A stretch of DNA of 64,000 bases from NCBI RefSeq assembly GCF_021117405.1, contig NZ_CP088251.1:496001-560000 (forward strand), in the 5' to 3' direction. Positions within the stretch are counted from its first letter, which is position 1. Each line of letters opens with the position of its first letter. Of the stretch, positions 1-8,368 are shown in pieces. The notes beneath the pieces are model-generated. The model was not told the DNA's origin and made no database searches. It saw only the letters and a list, made by a program, of their open reading frames with translations. The translations under genes were made by a program, and so were the position numbers. The stretch is from Frateuria edaphi (lineage in GTDB: Bacteria > Pseudomonadota > Gammaproteobacteria > Xanthomonadales > Rhodanobacteraceae).

Positions 1-41
1 TCGCCCGTGCGCGTGTAGATCTTCGACAGGCGGTTGCCCAT
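1..41 (-). CDS. PduO-type ATP:cob(I)alamin adenosyltransferase, 5' end only
   Basis: Only the first 13 complete codons lie in the window; the gene continues past the left edge. They read MGNRLSKIYTRTG, the highly conserved beginning of PduO-family corrinoid adenosyltransferases, which transfer the adenosyl group of ATP to cob(I)alamin to make coenzyme B12. The TRTG residues belong to the ATP-binding N-terminal motif of that family. The start codon shares one base with the stop codon of the upstream membrane protein gene (TGATG), so the two are almost certainly translationally coupled. The call rests on 13 residues, but this N-terminus is very characteristic. Confidence 0.75.
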   Translation of the reverse strand, partial: MGNRLSKIYTRTG

Positions 42-640
42 CAGCGCGTCTGGCCTTCGTGCGCGAGAGCGCGGGTCAGCTGGGTCGCCAGCACGTGCAC
101 CGCCGCGCCGAGTCCGACGTACAGCGCGGTCACCTGCAGGAACGGCAGATACCAGTCGCCCATGTTCTGGAACCAGGCAGCCATGCTGCGCGGCGCCGGC
201 ACGCTGTCGCTCAGCCAGTAGAAGCTGCCGTTGGAAACCACGAAACAGACCGCCTCGCTGACCAGCAGCGCGGCAACGGCCAGACCCGCGGTGGAAAGCT
301 TCAGGCCGGCCTGGCGGCGGGCCAGCCAGCTGCCACCCAGCCACAGCGCGCCGTAGGCGGCGACCAGGAACCAGTAGGCCGGCGAGACGCAGTAGTGGCT
401 CCAGAAGTTCAGGCCCTGGCCGCTGATCACCAGGTAGTCGACCAGCACGGCCTCGGCCATCAGCAGCGGGAACGCCCAGCGCCCGGCGCCGCGCAGCCAG
501 AAGCCGGCGAGGAAGAACACGCCCCAGGACGCGTCCGGGAACGCCTCGAAATGATGGGTGTGCACGGCGCCACGGGTAATGGCCATCACCAGGGCAAGTG
601 CCAGGAAGATGCCGAGGCGCTGGTTTCGCGTCATAGCCAT
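41..640 (-). CDS. small integral membrane protein, probably linked to cobalamin metabolism
   Basis: 199 residues with about five or six hydrophobic segments (roughly residues 9-25, 37-55, 58-75, 86-104, 117-135, 160-185) and no signal peptidase site, so it is a polytopic inner-membrane protein. I do not recognise a catalytic motif. The start at 640 is supported by GGAG about nine bases upstream; a second Met lies at 634. It precedes, and overlaps by one base, a cobalamin adenosyltransferase gene. That context suggests a role in corrinoid or cobalt handling, such as an energy-coupling-factor S-type component. The assignment is inference from position only. Confidence 0.7.
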   Translation of the reverse strand: MAMTRNQRLGIFLALALVMAITRGAVHTHHFEAFPDASWGVFFLAGFWLRGAGRWAFPLLMAEAVLVDYLVISGQGLNFWSHYCVSPAYWFLVAAYGALWLGGSWLARRQAGLKLSTAGLAVAALLVSEAVCFVVSNGSFYWLSDSVPAPRSMAAWFQNMGDWYLPFLQVTALYVGLGAAVHVLATQLTRALAHEGQTR

Positions 641-748
641 GAGGTGCTCCGTAAGCAGGCGGCGTGAAGGGAGAAGGTAGACGGCTAGTTTAGCCGAAGC
701 CCGTCCGGCTCATGCGACGCCTGCGTGTTCGGCCGTATCATCCGCCGC

Positions 749-1969
749 ATGACCGTTCCCCCTTCCCCACGCGGGCCCGTGCTGATCGTCGGCGGCGGCC
801 TGGTCGGCGCCAGCCTGGCGATCGCGCTGGACGTGGCCGGCGTCGACACGATGCTGGTCGAGGCTGCCGCGCCGCGCACCGATGCGCAGCCCAGCTACGA
901 CGAGCGCAACCTGGCGCTGGCCCGCGCCACCGTCAACGGGCTGGAGGCGATCGGCGTGTGGACCCACGCGCGCGAGGGCGCCACCGCGATCGAGCGCATC
1001 CACGTCAGCCGTGCCGGCGAATTCGGCAGCGTGCGGCTGCAGGCGCGCGAGGCCGGCGTGGATGCACTGGGCTGGACCTTGCCCGCGCGCGAACTGGGCG
1101 CGGCCTTGCTGCGCCGCCTGGACGAATGCACCCGCCTGCAGCGGCTGGCGCCCGCGACCCTGGAGTCAATCGAGCCGTTCGCAGAAGGCTGGCGCGCGCA
1201 GGTGCGTACCGCCGAAGGCGTGCGCCAAATCGACACGCCGCTGCTGGTCGGCGCCGACGGCACCGGTTCCTTCGTGCGCGGGCGACTGGGCATCGGCGCT
1301 GAAACTTTCGATTACGGGCAGACGCTGTTCGTGTGCACCGTCACCCCCGAACGCGAGCACGGCCATCGCGCGTACGAGCGCTTCAGCGACGAGGGTCCGG
1401 TCGCCCTGTTGCCGCTGGCCGGCCGTCGTTGCGGCCTGGTGCTCACGGTGCCGGGGTCGCAGGCCGAGGCGGTGGCGGCGATGGACGATGCGCAGTACCT
1501 CGCTCTGGCCCAGCGTCGCTTCGGCTGGCGGCTGGGACGACTGGCGCGGCCCGGCAAGCGCTTTCCGTACGCGATCCAGCGCGTGGCGGCCAACCGCCTG
1601 ATCGCACCGCGCGCGGTGCTGGTCGGCAACGCCGCGCAGACGGTGCACCCGATCGGCGCGCAGGGCTTCAACCTGGGCCTGCGCGACGCGCTGACGCTGG
1701 CCGAACTCGTCGCCGCCGCGGCCGACCCGGGGGGCGAGCGCCTGCTCGCCACCTACGCGGCCCGGCGCGCGCCCGACCGCGAAGGGACCATGGCGATGAG
1801 CCATGGACTGGTGCAACTGGCCTGCCTGCCGCAGCCCTGGCTCGCCCCGCTGCGTTCGCTGGCGCTGCTCGCCTGCGACCGCGTGCCACCACTGAAGCAT
1901 GCAGTGCTCCGCCGCGGCATGGGCTTCCGCGGGCAACCGCCGCGGGCGGTGCTGGAGCGTGCGCCGTGA
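749..1969 (+). CDS. ubiH: 2-octaprenyl-6-methoxyphenol hydroxylase family FAD monooxygenase (UbiH)
   Basis: Flavin-dependent hydroxylase of the UbiH/UbiI/UbiF/COQ6 family, which hydroxylates the benzene ring during ubiquinone synthesis. The N-terminal Rossmann motif GGGLVGASLAIAL lies at about residues 12-24, the DG motif (VGADGTGSFVRGRL) in the middle, and the second FAD motif VGNAAQTVHPIGAQGFNLG near residue 300. The VGNAAQT form, rather than VGDAAHT, is typical of UbiH. I chose the ATG at 749 (406 residues) because the Rossmann fold begins just after it; an in-frame GTG at 725 would add eight residues. Its stop overlaps the GTG start of the next hydroxylase (GTGA), so the pair is one operon. 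Confidence 0.9.
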   Translation: MTVPPSPRGPVLIVGGGLVGASLAIALDVAGVDTMLVEAAAPRTDAQPSYDERNLALARATVNGLEAIGVWTHAREGATAIERIHVSRAGEFGSVRLQAREAGVDALGWTLPARELGAALLRRLDECTRLQRLAPATLESIEPFAEGWRAQVRTAEGVRQIDTPLLVGADGTGSFVRGRLGIGAETFDYGQTLFVCTVTPEREHGHRAYERFSDEGPVALLPLAGRRCGLVLTVPGSQAEAVAAMDDAQYLALAQRRFGWRLGRLARPGKRFPYAIQRVAANRLIAPRAVLVGNAAQTVHPIGAQGFNLGLRDALTLAELVAAAADPGGERLLATYAARRAPDREGTMAMSHGLVQLACLPQPWLAPLRSLALLACDRVPPLKHAVLRRGMGFRGQPPRAVLERAP

Positions 1970-3213
1970 GCACGCTCCGTTCCGAATCGCGCCGTCGCGC
2001 GCCGCTGCTCGACGTGGCGGTGGTCGGTGGCGGCATGGTCGGCGCCGCGGCGGCGCTGGCGCTGGCGCGTGCGGGTTTCGCCACTGCCCTGCTGGAAGCC
2101 CGCCCGCCGGCGCCATGGCGTGCGGAGGACGAGGTCGACCTTCGCGTGGTCGGGTTGGCCTCCTCGTCGATCGCGCTGCTTGGCGACATCGGCGTCTGGA
2201 CGTCCATACGCGACCATCGCGCGGCGTCCTACGCACGGATGCACGTGTGGGATGCGCGCACCGGCGCCGCGGTCGACTTCGACGCCACCGCCGAGGGGCG
2301 CGCCTGGCTGGGCTGGATCGTCGAGAACAGCTTGGTGCAATGGACGCTGTGGCAGACGCTCGAATCGGCAGGCGTGCAGCGGCTTTGCCCCGCGGAAGTG
2401 ACCGGCTTCCAGGCACAGGCCGACCGCATCACGCTCGATGTCCGCAGGAGCCACCTTGTGGGCGATGCTCCTGCTCCGGGACATGAGGATGCGGGGACGT
2501 TGTCCGCACGTCTGCTGGTCGCGGCCGACGGTGCTGGGTCGCCACTGCGCCGACTGGCCGGGCTGGACACGCATGGCCATGACTACGGCCAGCGCGGCGT
2601 AGTCGCGCACGTCACCACCGAGCGTCCGCACCAGCACACCGCGTGGCAGCGTTTCCTGCCCGGTGGCCCGCTGGCGCTGCTGCCGCTGGCCGACGGGCGC
2701 AGTTCGATCGTGTGGTCGTTGCCCGAGTCCGAAGCGCAACGCGTGCTGGCGCTGGACGACGCGGCATTCTGCGCCGAACTCGGCGTGGCCAGCGATTTCC
2801 GCCTCGGTCCGGTGCTCGCGACCACCCGCCGCGCGGCCTTCCCCCTCAAGTTGCAGCTGGCCGATCACTATCAGGCCGAGCGCCTGGTGCTGCTGGGCGA
2901 TGCGGCGCACGCGGTGCATCCGCTGGCAGGGCAGGGCGTGAACCTGGGCTTGCGCGACGTCGCCGAGCTGCGCGACACGCTGGTGGCCGCCCGCGAGGCA
3001 GGACGCGACATCGCCGCGCCGCACGTGCTGCGCCGCTACGCGCGACGCCGGCGCAGCGCCGACACGCTGGATGCGTGGAGCTTCGATGCGCTGGGTCGCA
3101 TCTACGCATGGCAGGCGCCGCCGCTGGTGGCGGCGCGGGCGCTGGGCGTGTGCCTGGTCGACCGGTTGGCGCCGCTCAAGCGCCGCCTCGCCGCGCACGC
3201 CGCGGGCCGCTGA
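1966..3213 (+). CDS. UbiI/VisC-type ubiquinone FAD hydroxylase
   Basis: A second member of the UbiH/UbiI/UbiF/COQ6 family, 415 residues from a GTG start that overlaps the ubiH stop. The FAD motifs are VVGGGMVGAAAALALA at about residues 18-33, AADGAGSPLRRLAG, and LLGDAAHAVHPLAGQGVNLG. The GDAAH form points to UbiI or UbiF rather than UbiH. It probably carries out another ring hydroxylation of ubiquinone synthesis; which carbon it attacks cannot be told from sequence. About 18 residues near position 160-178 (RRSHLVGDAPAPGHEDAG) look inserted, and the DNA beneath them is a palindromic repeat at 2444-2474. The rest of the protein aligns well with the family by eye. Confidence 0.88.
   Translation: MSTLRSESRRRAPLLDVAVVGGGMVGAAAALALARAGFATALLEARPPAPWRAEDEVDLRVVGLASSSIALLGDIGVWTSIRDHRAASYARMHVWDARTGAAVDFDATAEGRAWLGWIVENSLVQWTLWQTLESAGVQRLCPAEVTGFQAQADRITLDVRRSHLVGDAPAPGHEDAGTLSARLLVAADGAGSPLRRLAGLDTHGHDYGQRGVVAHVTTERPHQHTAWQRFLPGGPLALLPLADGRSSIVWSLPESEAQRVLALDDAAFCAELGVASDFRLGPVLATTRRAAFPLKLQLADHYQAERLVLLGDAAHAVHPLAGQGVNLGLRDVAELRDTLVAAREAGRDIAAPHVLRRYARRRRSADTLDAWSFDALGRIYAWQAPPLVAARALGVCLVDRLAPLKRRLAAHAAGR
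2444..2474. repeat. REP-like palindrome inside the ubiI-like coding sequence
   Basis: GCAGGAGC at 2444-2451 and its exact reverse complement GCTCCTGC at 2467-2474 flank a 15-base loop. The sequence resembles the intergenic palindrome at 31943-31968 (GTAGGAGC...GCTCCTAC), with C for T in the left arm and G for A in the right arm, so the stem stays perfect. Here it is read through in frame and encodes part of a short insertion in the hydroxylase. Confidence 0.7.
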
Positions 3214-3280
3214 TCCCACGCCGCGGCCGGACGCCGCGGAACCCGGCGCGGAGCGCCATCCCACCACCGGAGTCGTCGCC

Positions 3281-4063
3281 ATGCGTCGCATCCTGTTTGC
3301 CCTGCTCTCGCTCCCCCTGGCCTTCGCTGCGTCGGCGAAGATGGTCCACCGGTCGGTCGAGTGGACCGATGGCGGCACCCGCTTCCACAGCGTGCTGGTC
3401 TACGACGATGCCGGCGCCGCCAAGCGGCCCGGCCTGGTGATGGTGCCCAACTGGTACGGCGTGAATGACGAGGCGATCAAGAAGGCCGAGATGATCGCCG
3501 GCAAGCAGTACGTGATCCTGCTGACCGACATGTACGGCCAGAACGTGCGCCCGACCAGCAACGACGAAGCCAAGGCCGCGGTCCAGCCGCTGTACGCCGA
3601 TCGCGCTTTGATGCGCCATCGCGTGAACACGGCGCTGGCGCAACTGAAAGCGCAGGCCGGCGCGGCGCCGCTGGATACCGGCAAGCTCGCCGCGATCGGT
3701 TTCTGCTTCGGCGGCTCGGCGGTGCTGGACCTGGCCCGCAGCGGCGCGGACGTGGCCGCGGTGGTGTCCTTCCATGGCGCCCTGGCGGCCGGCAAGCCGG
3801 CGTTGCCCGATCACTTCAAGGCACGCGTACTGGCGCTCAACGGCGCCGACGACAAGGGCACCATGCCCGATGCCGACGCGTTCATGGACGAGATGCGCGC
3901 CAGCGACGCGGATTGGCAGTTCGTGGTGCTCGGCAACGCGGTGCATTGCTTCACCGAGACCGGCGAGGACTCGCCCGGCTGCAAATACGACGCCCGTGCC
4001 GCGGCGCGCAGCTACCGCATGATGCACGACTGGCTGGACGCGGCATTCGCCGGTCGGCCGTAG
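3281..4063 (+). CDS. exported dienelactone hydrolase family protein
   Basis: 260 residues beginning with a clear signal peptide (MRRILFALLSLPLAFAASA, cleavage after ASA), so the enzyme is exported. The alpha/beta-hydrolase core carries the dienelactone hydrolase nucleophile motif GFCFGG near residue 144, with Cys rather than Ser. An Asp in NGADD and a His in NAVHCF complete the Cys-Asp-His triad. The natural substrate is unknown; family members open lactone or ester bonds. It follows the two ubiquinone hydroxylase genes by 67 bases and ends before a pair of hairpins, so it may or may not be in their transcript. Confidence 0.85.
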   Translation: MRRILFALLSLPLAFAASAKMVHRSVEWTDGGTRFHSVLVYDDAGAAKRPGLVMVPNWYGVNDEAIKKAEMIAGKQYVILLTDMYGQNVRPTSNDEAKAAVQPLYADRALMRHRVNTALAQLKAQAGAAPLDTGKLAAIGFCFGGSAVLDLARSGADVAAVVSFHGALAAGKPALPDHFKARVLALNGADDKGTMPDADAFMDEMRASDADWQFVVLGNAVHCFTETGEDSPGCKYDARAAARSYRMMHDWLDAAFAGRP

Positions 4064-4109
4064 CCGGGGCGCCTGAGCCGCCCCGCAGGGTGGGCTGGAT
4101 CCACCCTGC
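4060..4109. repeat. two adjacent hairpins between convergent genes
   Basis: First hairpin: CGGGGCG at 4065-4071 pairs with CGCCCCG at 4079-4085. Second: GCAGGGTGG at 4085-4093 pairs with CCACCCTGC at 4101-4109. The block starts with GTAG, whose TAG (4061-4063) is the stop codon of the dienelactone hydrolase. Neither hairpin has a T-run. It lies between two converging genes and may act as a REP-type transcript end or mRNA stabiliser. Confidence 0.6.
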
Positions 4110-4124
4110 GATGTTCCACCCGGC

Positions 4125-7100
4125 CTAGGAGGCCGCGACCCGGTTGCGGCCGTCGCGCTTGGCTCGGTACAGCCGCGCATCGGCACGCGCGATCAGCTCG
4201 TGCGTGCGCTCGCCCGACTTGAGCTGAGCGGCGCCGAAGCTGGCGGTCAGCCGCAGGCAATGTTCGCCATGGTCGACTTCCATGGCTTCGATCGCCGAGC
4301 GGATCACCTCGGCGCGTTGCGCGGCCGTGGCGAGGTCGGCACCCGGCATCACCACCATCAGTTCCTCGCCGCCGTAGCGTCCGAGCCGGTCGTCCTTGCG
4401 GCACAGGGACGCCACCTGCTGCGCCGCGCTGTGGAGTACCGCGTCGCCGGCCTGGTGGCCGTGGGTGTCGTTGAGTGCCTTGAACGCGTCCAGGTCGAGC
4501 ATCAGGATCGACAGCGGCGCACCGGTGCGCTGCGCGGCGTCGTGCGCGAGTTCGAGCTGGTGCATCAGCTCGCGCCGGTTGAGCAGGCCGGTCAACTCGT
4601 CGACGCTGGCCAGCCGGTTCAACCGCTCGTTGGCCTCCTGCAGCTCGCGCGTGCGCTCGCGCACGAGTTGTGTCAGACGGTCGGCGCGGGCGAGCAGGTA
4701 GCGGGTGCGCAGGCGCACCAGCAAATAGACCAGGGCGGCGGCCAGCAGTGCCAGTCCGGTGCGCACCCAGGCCCGTTCGTACCAGCGTCCGCGGACTTCC
4801 AGTGGAATCAGGCTCCGCACCGTGCGCGCGTGCAGGCCGGGGATGTCCGCCTGCAACCACAGGCGGTAGCTGCCGCCGGGCAAATTGGTGAAGGCGGCGG
4901 CGGGCGGCACGCCTGGGTCGAGCTCGGTCCACTGCGCGTCGAAACCCTCCAGCCGGTAGCGGTAGCGCACGTCATCGGTGGCGGTGTAGTCGAGCAGGGA
5001 GAAGCCCAGCCGCAGCGCGTGCACGTCGTCCAGCGACAGCGACCGTCGCGCGGTCGGCAGCGCGGCATAGGGCAGCGGCCTGCCGTCGCGTGCCGCCATG
5101 GTCACTGCCAGCGGGGCATCCGGCTGGCGCGGGCGCGCCTGTGGCGCGGGTTCGATCACGGTCAGGCCGGTGAGCCCGCCGAACAGCAGTTCGCCGGAAG
5201 GGCCCAGCGCCGCGGTGCGATGGTTGTAGAAGCGCGCGCCGAGTCCGTCGCGCTCGCCCAGCGAGCGGATGCGGCCGGACGCCGGCTCGTACACCGCCAG
5301 CCCGCTCGCAGTGGCGATCCATAGCCGGCCCAGGCGGTCGGCCAGCACGCTGGCGACGTTGTCGCTGCCCAGGCCGTCGTGGCCGCGCAGCACGGTGAAG
5401 CGGTAGCCGTGCGGGCCGGGCGGTACCGCCGGCGTGGAGGCCAGCCCGCCATAGGTGCCGACCCAGATACGCCCGCCGAGCTCGACCACGGAGCCGGCGT
5501 AGTTCTGCGGCAGGCTGCCCGGGTCGCCGTCCTCGTGCACGAGGTTTTCGAAGCCACGCGCACCCGGGCGAAGGATGCTGATGCCACCACTGGTAGCGAT
5601 CCACACGCTGCCGTCGGACAGCTCGGCGATGTTGCGCACCTGGTCATCGACCAGGCTGCGCGGATCGTCCGGATCGTGCCGGTCATGCGTGACATGACCG
5701 GCGCCATCGATGCGATAAACGCCGTCGTAAGTCCCGACCAGCAGTTCGTCGCGCCAGGCACGCAGGGCCAGGATCGGGCGCGCGTCGAGGCCGTCGACCG
5801 ACCAGGGGCGGATCGCCAGCGACACCGGGTCGATTGTGACCAGACCGCGCGCGCCGGCCACGATGCGCCCGTCGGGCAGCGCGTCGATCGCGCGCACGTC
5901 CTGGTCCTGCTGCGCGCCGCCGAGCGTTAGCAGCCGGATCTGGCCGCTGGCCGGCTCGACCCGGGCAAGGCGACCACGGTTGAAGCCCAGCCAGATCGTG
6001 CCGTGGCGGTCGGTGTAAACACTGCGCACGTTCTCGTCGAACGTGGCGTCGTGGCGGTCGGACAGCGCCAGTGCGTCCAGCGTGTGCACGATCGTCGGGC
6101 GCGTGTCGCAGCGCGAGGCGTCGATCTCGGTGGCGGCCCACAGGCCGCTGGAGCGGTCCAGGAACAACGCACGCACGATGTTGCCGCCGAGCGAGGTGGC
6201 GCGGGCGTTGTCGTGCCGCAGGGTTCCAAGCGTGCGGACCTTGGGGTCGTATATCGCGACGCCCACGCCGTCGGTGGCGATCCACAGCCGGCCATCGGGA
6301 CTTGCCAGCACGTCGCGGACGGTGCGGTGCTGGATTGCAGGCGCGTCGCCGTCCAGCCCGGGCGGCACGCGCGCATGGCCCTGGCGATCGATCACCGCCA
6401 CGCCGCGCGTGCCGCTGCCGACCCAGAGGTTGCCGGCCGCGTCCTCGCGCAAGGCCCAGACGTCCTCATCCAGCACGGGTCCGGCGGCGGCATCGTCACC
6501 ATGGAAGCGGACGAACCGTGCGGCGCCGGCGCGGCGCAGGTAAAGGCCTTCGCCGCTGCCGACCCACAGGTTGCCGTGCCGGTCCGCGCGCACGGCGAAT
6601 ACGGCCGGGTTTGCGGGCAGCCCGGTGCCGACCGGGCGCTCGATCGTTCGCAGGCCGGCACGCAGGTGGCTGAGCCCGTTCTGCCCGCCGATCCAGAAGC
6701 CGCCGGCACCGTCGGGCGCCAAGGCAAGGATGTGCGGGCCCGTGCCGTGGTCGGGCGAGGCGTCGTAGGTCGAGAACCGGTTGTCGCGCGGATCGAAGCG
6801 GGCCAGCCCGCCGGCCGACGTGCCGACGATCAGGCTGCCGTCGGGGGCCGCCTGCAGCGCGCGGATGTAGTTGTCGGGCAAACCGTCGGCCTGGCGGAAC
6901 ACCTGCACGCGGTAGCCGTCATAACGCACCAGCCCGCCGAAGGTGCCGATCCACATCAATCCATCGCGATCCTGCGCGAAGGCGGTGGTCGTGGCGTGCG
7001 GCAGGCCGGCGCGCACGGTCAGGTGCTCGAAGGCCAGATGGTCCCAGCGCGACCAGTCGATGGCGGGCGCGGCGGCAACGGTCGTCGAGGGCAGCAGCAA

Positions 7101-7154
7101 CGCCAGCCCCAGCAGTACCAGGGCCAGCCAACGGATGGATGGGAAGGAGCGCAT
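4125..7154 (-). CDS. beta-propeller sensor diguanylate cyclase (Reg_prop, Y_Y_Y, GGDEF)
   Basis: About 1009 residues. A signal peptide (MRSFPSIRWLALVLLGLALL, ending near AAAP) is followed by some 650 residues of two-component regulator propeller repeats of the type GxxWIGTxGGLxRYD, typically two seven-bladed propellers. A Y_Y_Y domain follows (YRYRLEGFDAQW...LPGGSYRLWLQA), then a membrane helix near residues 797-817, a short coiled coil and a GGDEF domain. The active-site loop is GGEEL at about 928 and the product-inhibition I-site RKDD sits at the standard distance before it, so the cyclase should make c-di-GMP and be feedback-controlled. The periplasmic propeller probably senses a ligand. 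Alternative starts are ATGs at 7166 and 7199; 7154 best fits the signal peptide. Confidence 0.88.
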   Translation of the reverse strand: MRSFPSIRWLALVLLGLALLLPSTTVAAAPAIDWSRWDHLAFEHLTVRAGLPHATTTAFAQDRDGLMWIGTFGGLVRYDGYRVQVFRQADGLPDNYIRALQAAPDGSLIVGTSAGGLARFDPRDNRFSTYDASPDHGTGPHILALAPDGAGGFWIGGQNGLSHLRAGLRTIERPVGTGLPANPAVFAVRADRHGNLWVGSGEGLYLRRAGAARFVRFHGDDAAAGPVLDEDVWALREDAAGNLWVGSGTRGVAVIDRQGHARVPPGLDGDAPAIQHRTVRDVLASPDGRLWIATDGVGVAIYDPKVRTLGTLRHDNARATSLGGNIVRALFLDRSSGLWAATEIDASRCDTRPTIVHTLDALALSDRHDATFDENVRSVYTDRHGTIWLGFNRGRLARVEPASGQIRLLTLGGAQQDQDVRAIDALPDGRIVAGARGLVTIDPVSLAIRPWSVDGLDARPILALRAWRDELLVGTYDGVYRIDGAGHVTHDRHDPDDPRSLVDDQVRNIAELSDGSVWIATSGGISILRPGARGFENLVHEDGDPGSLPQNYAGSVVELGGRIWVGTYGGLASTPAVPPGPHGYRFTVLRGHDGLGSDNVASVLADRLGRLWIATASGLAVYEPASGRIRSLGERDGLGARFYNHRTAALGPSGELLFGGLTGLTVIEPAPQARPRQPDAPLAVTMAARDGRPLPYAALPTARRSLSLDDVHALRLGFSLLDYTATDDVRYRYRLEGFDAQWTELDPGVPPAAAFTNLPGGSYRLWLQADIPGLHARTVRSLIPLEVRGRWYERAWVRTGLALLAAALVYLLVRLRTRYLLARADRLTQLVRERTRELQEANERLNRLASVDELTGLLNRRELMHQLELAHDAAQRTGAPLSILMLDLDAFKALNDTHGHQAGDAVLHSAAQQVASLCRKDDRLGRYGGEELMVVMPGADLATAAQRAEVIRSAIEAMEVDHGEHCLRLTASFGAAQLKSGERTHELIARADARLYRAKRDGRNRVAAS

Positions 7155-7245
7155 CCGGCCCGTCATCGGCCGATGTGCGAACAGCTTGACCGAAGGCATC
7201 GGGCGCGGTCCGGTGAAACGGTCGGCCGCGCGCGGTGCATGCGTC

Positions 7246-8247
7246 TCAGGCGCTGCGCTCGACTGCGTAGGCGGCCAGCGCGTCCAGCGCCTCGCGATAG
7301 GGCGAGGCGGGCAGGACGGCGAGCGCGGCTCGGGCCGCGTCCGCGTGCGCCACGGCGCGGGCATGCGTGCGCTCCAGCGCGCCGCTGCGGCGGATCGTCG
7401 CCAGCACGCGATCCAGCGACGTGAGATCGCCATGCTCGATGGCCTGGCGCATCGCCTGGGTCTCGTCCGCCGTGGCCTGCTGCAGCGCGTAGATCACCGG
7501 CAGGGTCGGCTTGCCCTCGGCCAGGTCGTCGCCGATGTTCTTGCCCAGCGTGTCGGCGTCGCTGGTGTAGTCCAGCAGGTCGTCGGCGATCTGGAAGGCG
7601 TAGCCCAACTCCATGCCGTAGCGGCGCAGCGCCGCGACCTGGGTATCGGGCAACCCGCCAAGCAAACCGCCCAGCTCGGTGGCGGCGGCGAACAGTACCG
7701 CGGTCTTGCGCTCGATCACCGCCAGGTAGGCCACCTCGTCCACGTCGGCGTTGCCGATGTTGAGCAGTTGCAGCACCTCGCCCTCGGCGATGGTGTTGGT
7801 GGTGTCGGCCAGGATGCGCATCACGCGCATGTCGTCCAGCTCGACCATCAGCTGGAACGAGCGCGAGTACAGGAAGTCGCCGACCAGCACGCTGGCGGCG
7901 TTGCCCCACAGCGCGTTGGCGGTCTTGCGGCCACGACGCAGGTCGGACTCGTCGACCACGTCGTCGTGCAGCAGGGTCGAGGTGTGGATGAATTCGATCA
8001 CCGCGGCCAGCTTGATGTGCTGCGCGCCGGCGTAGCCGGCGGCGCCGGCGGCCAGCACGTGCAACATCGGGCGCAGGCGCTTGCCGCCGCTGGCGATGAT
8101 GTGGTCGGCGATCTGGTTGATCAGCACCACGTCGGAGGCCAGCCGCGCGCGGATCAGCGCGTCCACGCGCTGCATGTCGGCGGCGGCCAGCTCGCGCACG
8201 GCGGCGAAGTCGGCGGTTCGGCTGGCGTCGGCGGGCATCGGTTGCAT
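7246..8247 (-). CDS. ispB: octaprenyl (polyprenyl) diphosphate synthase
   Basis: 333 residues of the trans-isoprenyl diphosphate synthase family, which builds the side chain of ubiquinone from farnesyl and isopentenyl diphosphate. Both aspartate-rich motifs are present: LLHDDVVDESDLRRG (first DDxxD with the following Arg pair) and FQIADDLLDY (second). The GGKRLRP motif near residue 54 binds isopentenyl diphosphate. The chain length is inferred to be C40 from lineage, not from sequence. The start at 8247 is followed by a second Met at 8238. It is divergent from the MFS transporter gene and 91 bases upstream of the GGDEF gene on the same strand. Confidence 0.92.
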   Translation of the reverse strand: MQPMPADASRTADFAAVRELAAADMQRVDALIRARLASDVVLINQIADHIIASGGKRLRPMLHVLAAGAAGYAGAQHIKLAAVIEFIHTSTLLHDDVVDESDLRRGRKTANALWGNAASVLVGDFLYSRSFQLMVELDDMRVMRILADTTNTIAEGEVLQLLNIGNADVDEVAYLAVIERKTAVLFAAATELGGLLGGLPDTQVAALRRYGMELGYAFQIADDLLDYTSDADTLGKNIGDDLAEGKPTLPVIYALQQATADETQAMRQAIEHGDLTSLDRVLATIRRSGALERTHARAVAHADAARAALAVLPASPYREALDALAAYAVERSA

Positions 8248-8272
8248 GGGTGTCCGGGTGGCAAGACGGGCG

Positions 8273-8278
8273 ATTATA
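8273..8278 (-). promoter_or_regulatory. possible -10 element for ispB
   Basis: On the minus strand this reads TATAAT, an exact sigma-70 -10 consensus, 26 bases upstream of the ispB start codon. I see no convincing -35 at 16-18 bases, so this is a candidate only. Confidence 0.4.
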
Positions 8279-8342
8279 GGGCCAGCTCTGCCATGTGCGG
8301 CGGCGCGACATGGCGCCGCAATCGGGTTCCGGAGGCGCTCCC

Positions 8343-8348
8343 TATAAT
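8343..8348 (+). promoter_or_regulatory. possible -10 element for the MFS gene
   Basis: TATAAT, an exact -10 consensus, 21 bases upstream of the GTG start at 8369. No good -35 is visible. With the TATAAT on the other strand at 8273-8278 it gives this short divergent region two back-to-back -10 candidates. Confidence 0.4.
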
Positions 8349-8368
8349 GGACGGATGACTTCCCGTCC

